In this document: positions 62,292-64,000 of the stretch, in pieces
Layout: each line of letters opens with the position of its first letter
Position numbering within the stretch: position 1 is the first letter of the stretch
Assembly: GCF_003569045.1 (NCBI RefSeq)
Contig: NZ_BFCB01000002.1
Coordinates: 62,001-126,000, forward strand
Origin: Aggregatilinea lenta
GTDB lineage: Bacteria > Chloroflexota > Anaerolineae > Aggregatilineales > Aggregatilineaceae
Length of the DNA: 64,000 bases
Reading direction: 5' to 3'
Notes under the pieces: model-generated
Database searches by the model: none
What the model was told of the DNA's origin: nothing
The model's input: only the letters and a program-made list of their open reading frames with translations
Position numbers and translations under genes: made by a program

Positions 62292-64000
62292 CTATTCTTC
62301 GGCACCGAGTCCTTTTTCCTTAGTTGAATTCTTAACGGATCCTGGCCTCATTTCCACAGAAACTCGATGTTCCTTTCCATCATCCAGCAGAGGCACCCGG
62401 TTTGTAGGGAGCGCCTGTCCATCCACGATGACTTGTTCAACACCATGGCTCCCCCCTGCCGGATTCTTGACCGTGACAGTATAGAGTGCGGTTCGATACC
62501 GGTACGTCACTTCAAAACCCGGCCAATGAGGCGGAATGGAGGGATCGACGTGCAGCGTGTCACCTTCCCGGCGGAATCCGAGAATCGCTTCCACTCCGAG
62601 GCGATACATCCAACCTGAGGAGCCTGTATACCATGTCCATCCACCTCGCCCGATGTGCGGAGAAACACTATAAACATCGGCGGCAATAACATACGGCTCA
62701 ACCCGGTATCGTTGTGCCTTTTCGGGCGAATCACTATGGGTAATAGGATTGAGCAAGTTAAATAACTCCATTGCCCGCTCTCCCTGCCCCATCTGTGCAA
62801 ACGCCCAGGCCGTCCAAATAGCGGCGTGTGTGTACTGGCCCCCGTTTTCACGAATGCCGGGTGGATAGCCCTTGATATACCCCGGATCATACGGGGTCCG
62901 ATCGAACGGCGGCGTGAAGAGCCGGATCAGTGCATCTTCGTCATCAACGAGGTGCTGATCGACTGCTTGCATTGCCTGGAGGGCGCGATCCGGGTTTGCC
63001 GCCTGCGATAGAATGCCCCACGATTGAGCGATGGAGTCGATCCGGCATTCCGCATTCTCCGATGATCCCAGCGGCATCCCATCGTCGTAAAAGGCCCGCA
63101 GATACCATTGGCCATCCCAGGCGTTGCGTTCGAGCGCTTGTTTCAGTTCGTTGATACGGCCCTCCAACAGGCGCGCAAAACCGTCGTCGCCCAGATCACC
63201 ACAAAGCGGGATAAACTGAGACATCGTCGCACAGAGGAACCAAGCGACCCAGACGCTTTCGCCTCGCCCCCCCACGCCGATACGGTTCATGCCGTCATTC
63301 CAATCTCCCGCTCCTATCAAGGGAAGGCCATGCGGGCCGGAAGTGAACCCTTTATCCAGCGCACGGCGACAGTGTTCGTATAGGGTGAATGTCTCCGTAG
63401 TCGATTCGTAGAAACCGTAGCGTTCCTCTTCTTCCGGCTTCAGCGGCTCACCCTTGAGGAAGGGTAGATACTCCTGCAAAACCGCACGATCTCCGGTGGC
63501 AGCCACATATTGCGCGACGACAAACGGCAACCATAGCAAATCGTCGGAAAAGCGGGTGCGGATGCCTCTCCCTGAGGGGGGGTGCCACCAGTGCAGTACA
63601 TCGCCCGCCTCGAACTGGGAGTGCGCCGCACGCAGGATATGTTCGCGCGCCAGTTCAGGTCGGGCGTGGAGCAACGCCAGCACGTCCTGCAACTGGTCAC
63701 GAAAACCAAAGGCGCCACCGGATTGATAAAGCGCGGAGCGGCCCCAGATACGGCAGGACAGAGTTTGGTAGAGCAACCACCGCAGGACCAGATTCATGCT
63801 CGGCTCTGGGGTGTGAACCGTTACTGAAGTGAGCAGGTCTTCCCAGAAGGCTGTGACCTGATCCCACGCCCGGTCAACCTGCTCCGCATCCCGATATTTC
63901 CGTGCAAGCTGCAGTGCCGCTTCGCGGCTTCCACCCTGGCCGATCAGGAAATAGACGTCTTCACTGGCACCGGGCGGCAGGTCAATATGGAGTTGAATAA
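62292..64000 (-). CDS. GH94 glycoside phosphorylase-type protein (5' end outside window)
   Basis: C-terminal ~569 residues of a GH94 protein whose frame runs off the window edge; the coding sequence upstream of the first internal ATG continues with family-like residues (LPPGASEDVYFLIGQGG). The (alpha/alpha)6 barrel contains the catalytic-acid motif GAGDWNDGMN, and YPPGIRENGGQYTHAA plus WTWYTGSSGWMYR match the GH94 part of cyclic beta-1,2-glucan synthase and of 1,2-beta-oligoglucan phosphorylase. Whether this is a stand-alone phosphorylase or the end of a large synthase cannot be decided because the N terminus is missing. It lies upstream, on the same strand, of the lacI-type gene. Confidence 0.88.
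   Translation of the reverse strand, partial: IQLHIDLPPGASEDVYFLIGQGGSREAALQLARKYRDAEQVDRAWDQVTAFWEDLLTSVTVHTPEPSMNLVLRWLLYQTLSCRIWGRSALYQSGGAFGFRDQLQDVLALLHARPELAREHILRAAHSQFEAGDVLHWWHPPSGRGIRTRFSDDLLWLPFVVAQYVAATGDRAVLQEYLPFLKGEPLKPEEEERYGFYESTTETFTLYEHCRRALDKGFTSGPHGLPLIGAGDWNDGMNRIGVGGRGESVWVAWFLCATMSQFIPLCGDLGDDGFARLLEGRINELKQALERNAWDGQWYLRAFYDDGMPLGSSENAECRIDSIAQSWGILSQAANPDRALQAMQAVDQHLVDDEDALIRLFTPPFDRTPYDPGYIKGYPPGIRENGGQYTHAAIWTAWAFAQMGQGERAMELFNLLNPITHSDSPEKAQRYRVEPYVIAADVYSVSPHIGRGGWTWYTGSSGWMYRLGVEAILGFRREGDTLHVDPSIPPHWPGFEVTYRYRTALYTVTVKNPAGGSHGVEQVIVDGQALPTNRVPLLDDGKEHRVSVEMRPGSVKNSTKEKGLGAEE

Noticed and set aside
1-64000. CRISPR arrays, insertion sequences, prophage or integrase genes
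   Set aside because: No regularly spaced repeats, transposase motifs or phage genes were seen on either strand.

Overview
The window looks like part of a chromosome of a moderately high-GC, heterotrophic, sugar-scavenging bacterium. The mix of families (many MalFG-type transporters, LacI regulators, glycoside hydrolases and GH94, with secreted substrate-binding proteins that lack a lipobox) fits a Chloroflexota/Anaerolineae-like genome. That placement is inference: no rRNA or other marker gene is present. About 50 genes are supported. They are mostly carbohydrate-uptake operons, each with its own transcription regulator.

Layout. 0-7.7 kb: a 5'-cut MBL-fold hydrolase, lipoate-protein ligase, a GH105-type unsaturated glucuronyl hydrolase, an AraC regulator and three single enzymes (PPOX-fold, RibD-like reductase, FAD-linked oxidoreductase). 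7.7-15.5 kb: a MalFG-type transporter with a DapA/NanA-family aldolase, dihydroxyacetone-kinase subunits DhaK and DhaL, and two paralogous GntR/FCD regulators with palindromic operators. 16.0-18.7 kb: TetR regulator, alpha/beta hydrolase, small membrane protein, PPOX-fold protein. 18.7-19.4 kb: a gene graveyard holding the C-terminal remnant of an ECF sigma factor with an internal stop. 19.4-25.7 kb: LacI, MalF, MalG, binding protein and a GH63-like hydrolase. 26.1-34.9 kb: LacI, Gfo/Idh/MocA and a GH78 alpha-L-rhamnosidase, divergent from another MalFG transporter. 35.2-41.4 kb: LacI, binding protein, MalF, MalG and sucrose phosphorylase, a sucrose operon. 41.8-54.8 kb: a patatin-like protein, a NagZ-like GH3 enzyme and a divergent nine-gene operon. 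54.9-62.2 kb: LacI, binding protein, MalF, MalG, a cytoplasmic GH66 dextranase-like enzyme and a GH13 alpha-1,6-glucosidase, an isomaltooligosaccharide/dextran operon. 62.3 kb to the end: a GH94 phosphorylase-type gene cut by the window edge.

The most interesting system is the 43-54.8 kb module. A complete Opp/Dpp-type transporter (binding protein, two permeases, two ATPases) is followed, in tightly packed or overlapping genes, by a 61-residue membrane protein, an NlpC/P60 peptidase, a NamZ (DUF1343) exo-N-acetylmuramidase and a BadF-type amino-sugar kinase. A NagZ-like GH3 gene is transcribed divergently. Together these would import cell-wall muropeptides and take them apart in the cytoplasm.

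Four LacI genes have candidate operators, one GntR promoter has TTGAAT-N17-TATAAT overlapped by an inverted repeat, and four transporter operons have a strong hairpin between binding-protein and first permease gene. None of the five sugar ABC systems has its own ATPase, so a shared MsmX/UgpC-like ATPase elsewhere is implied.
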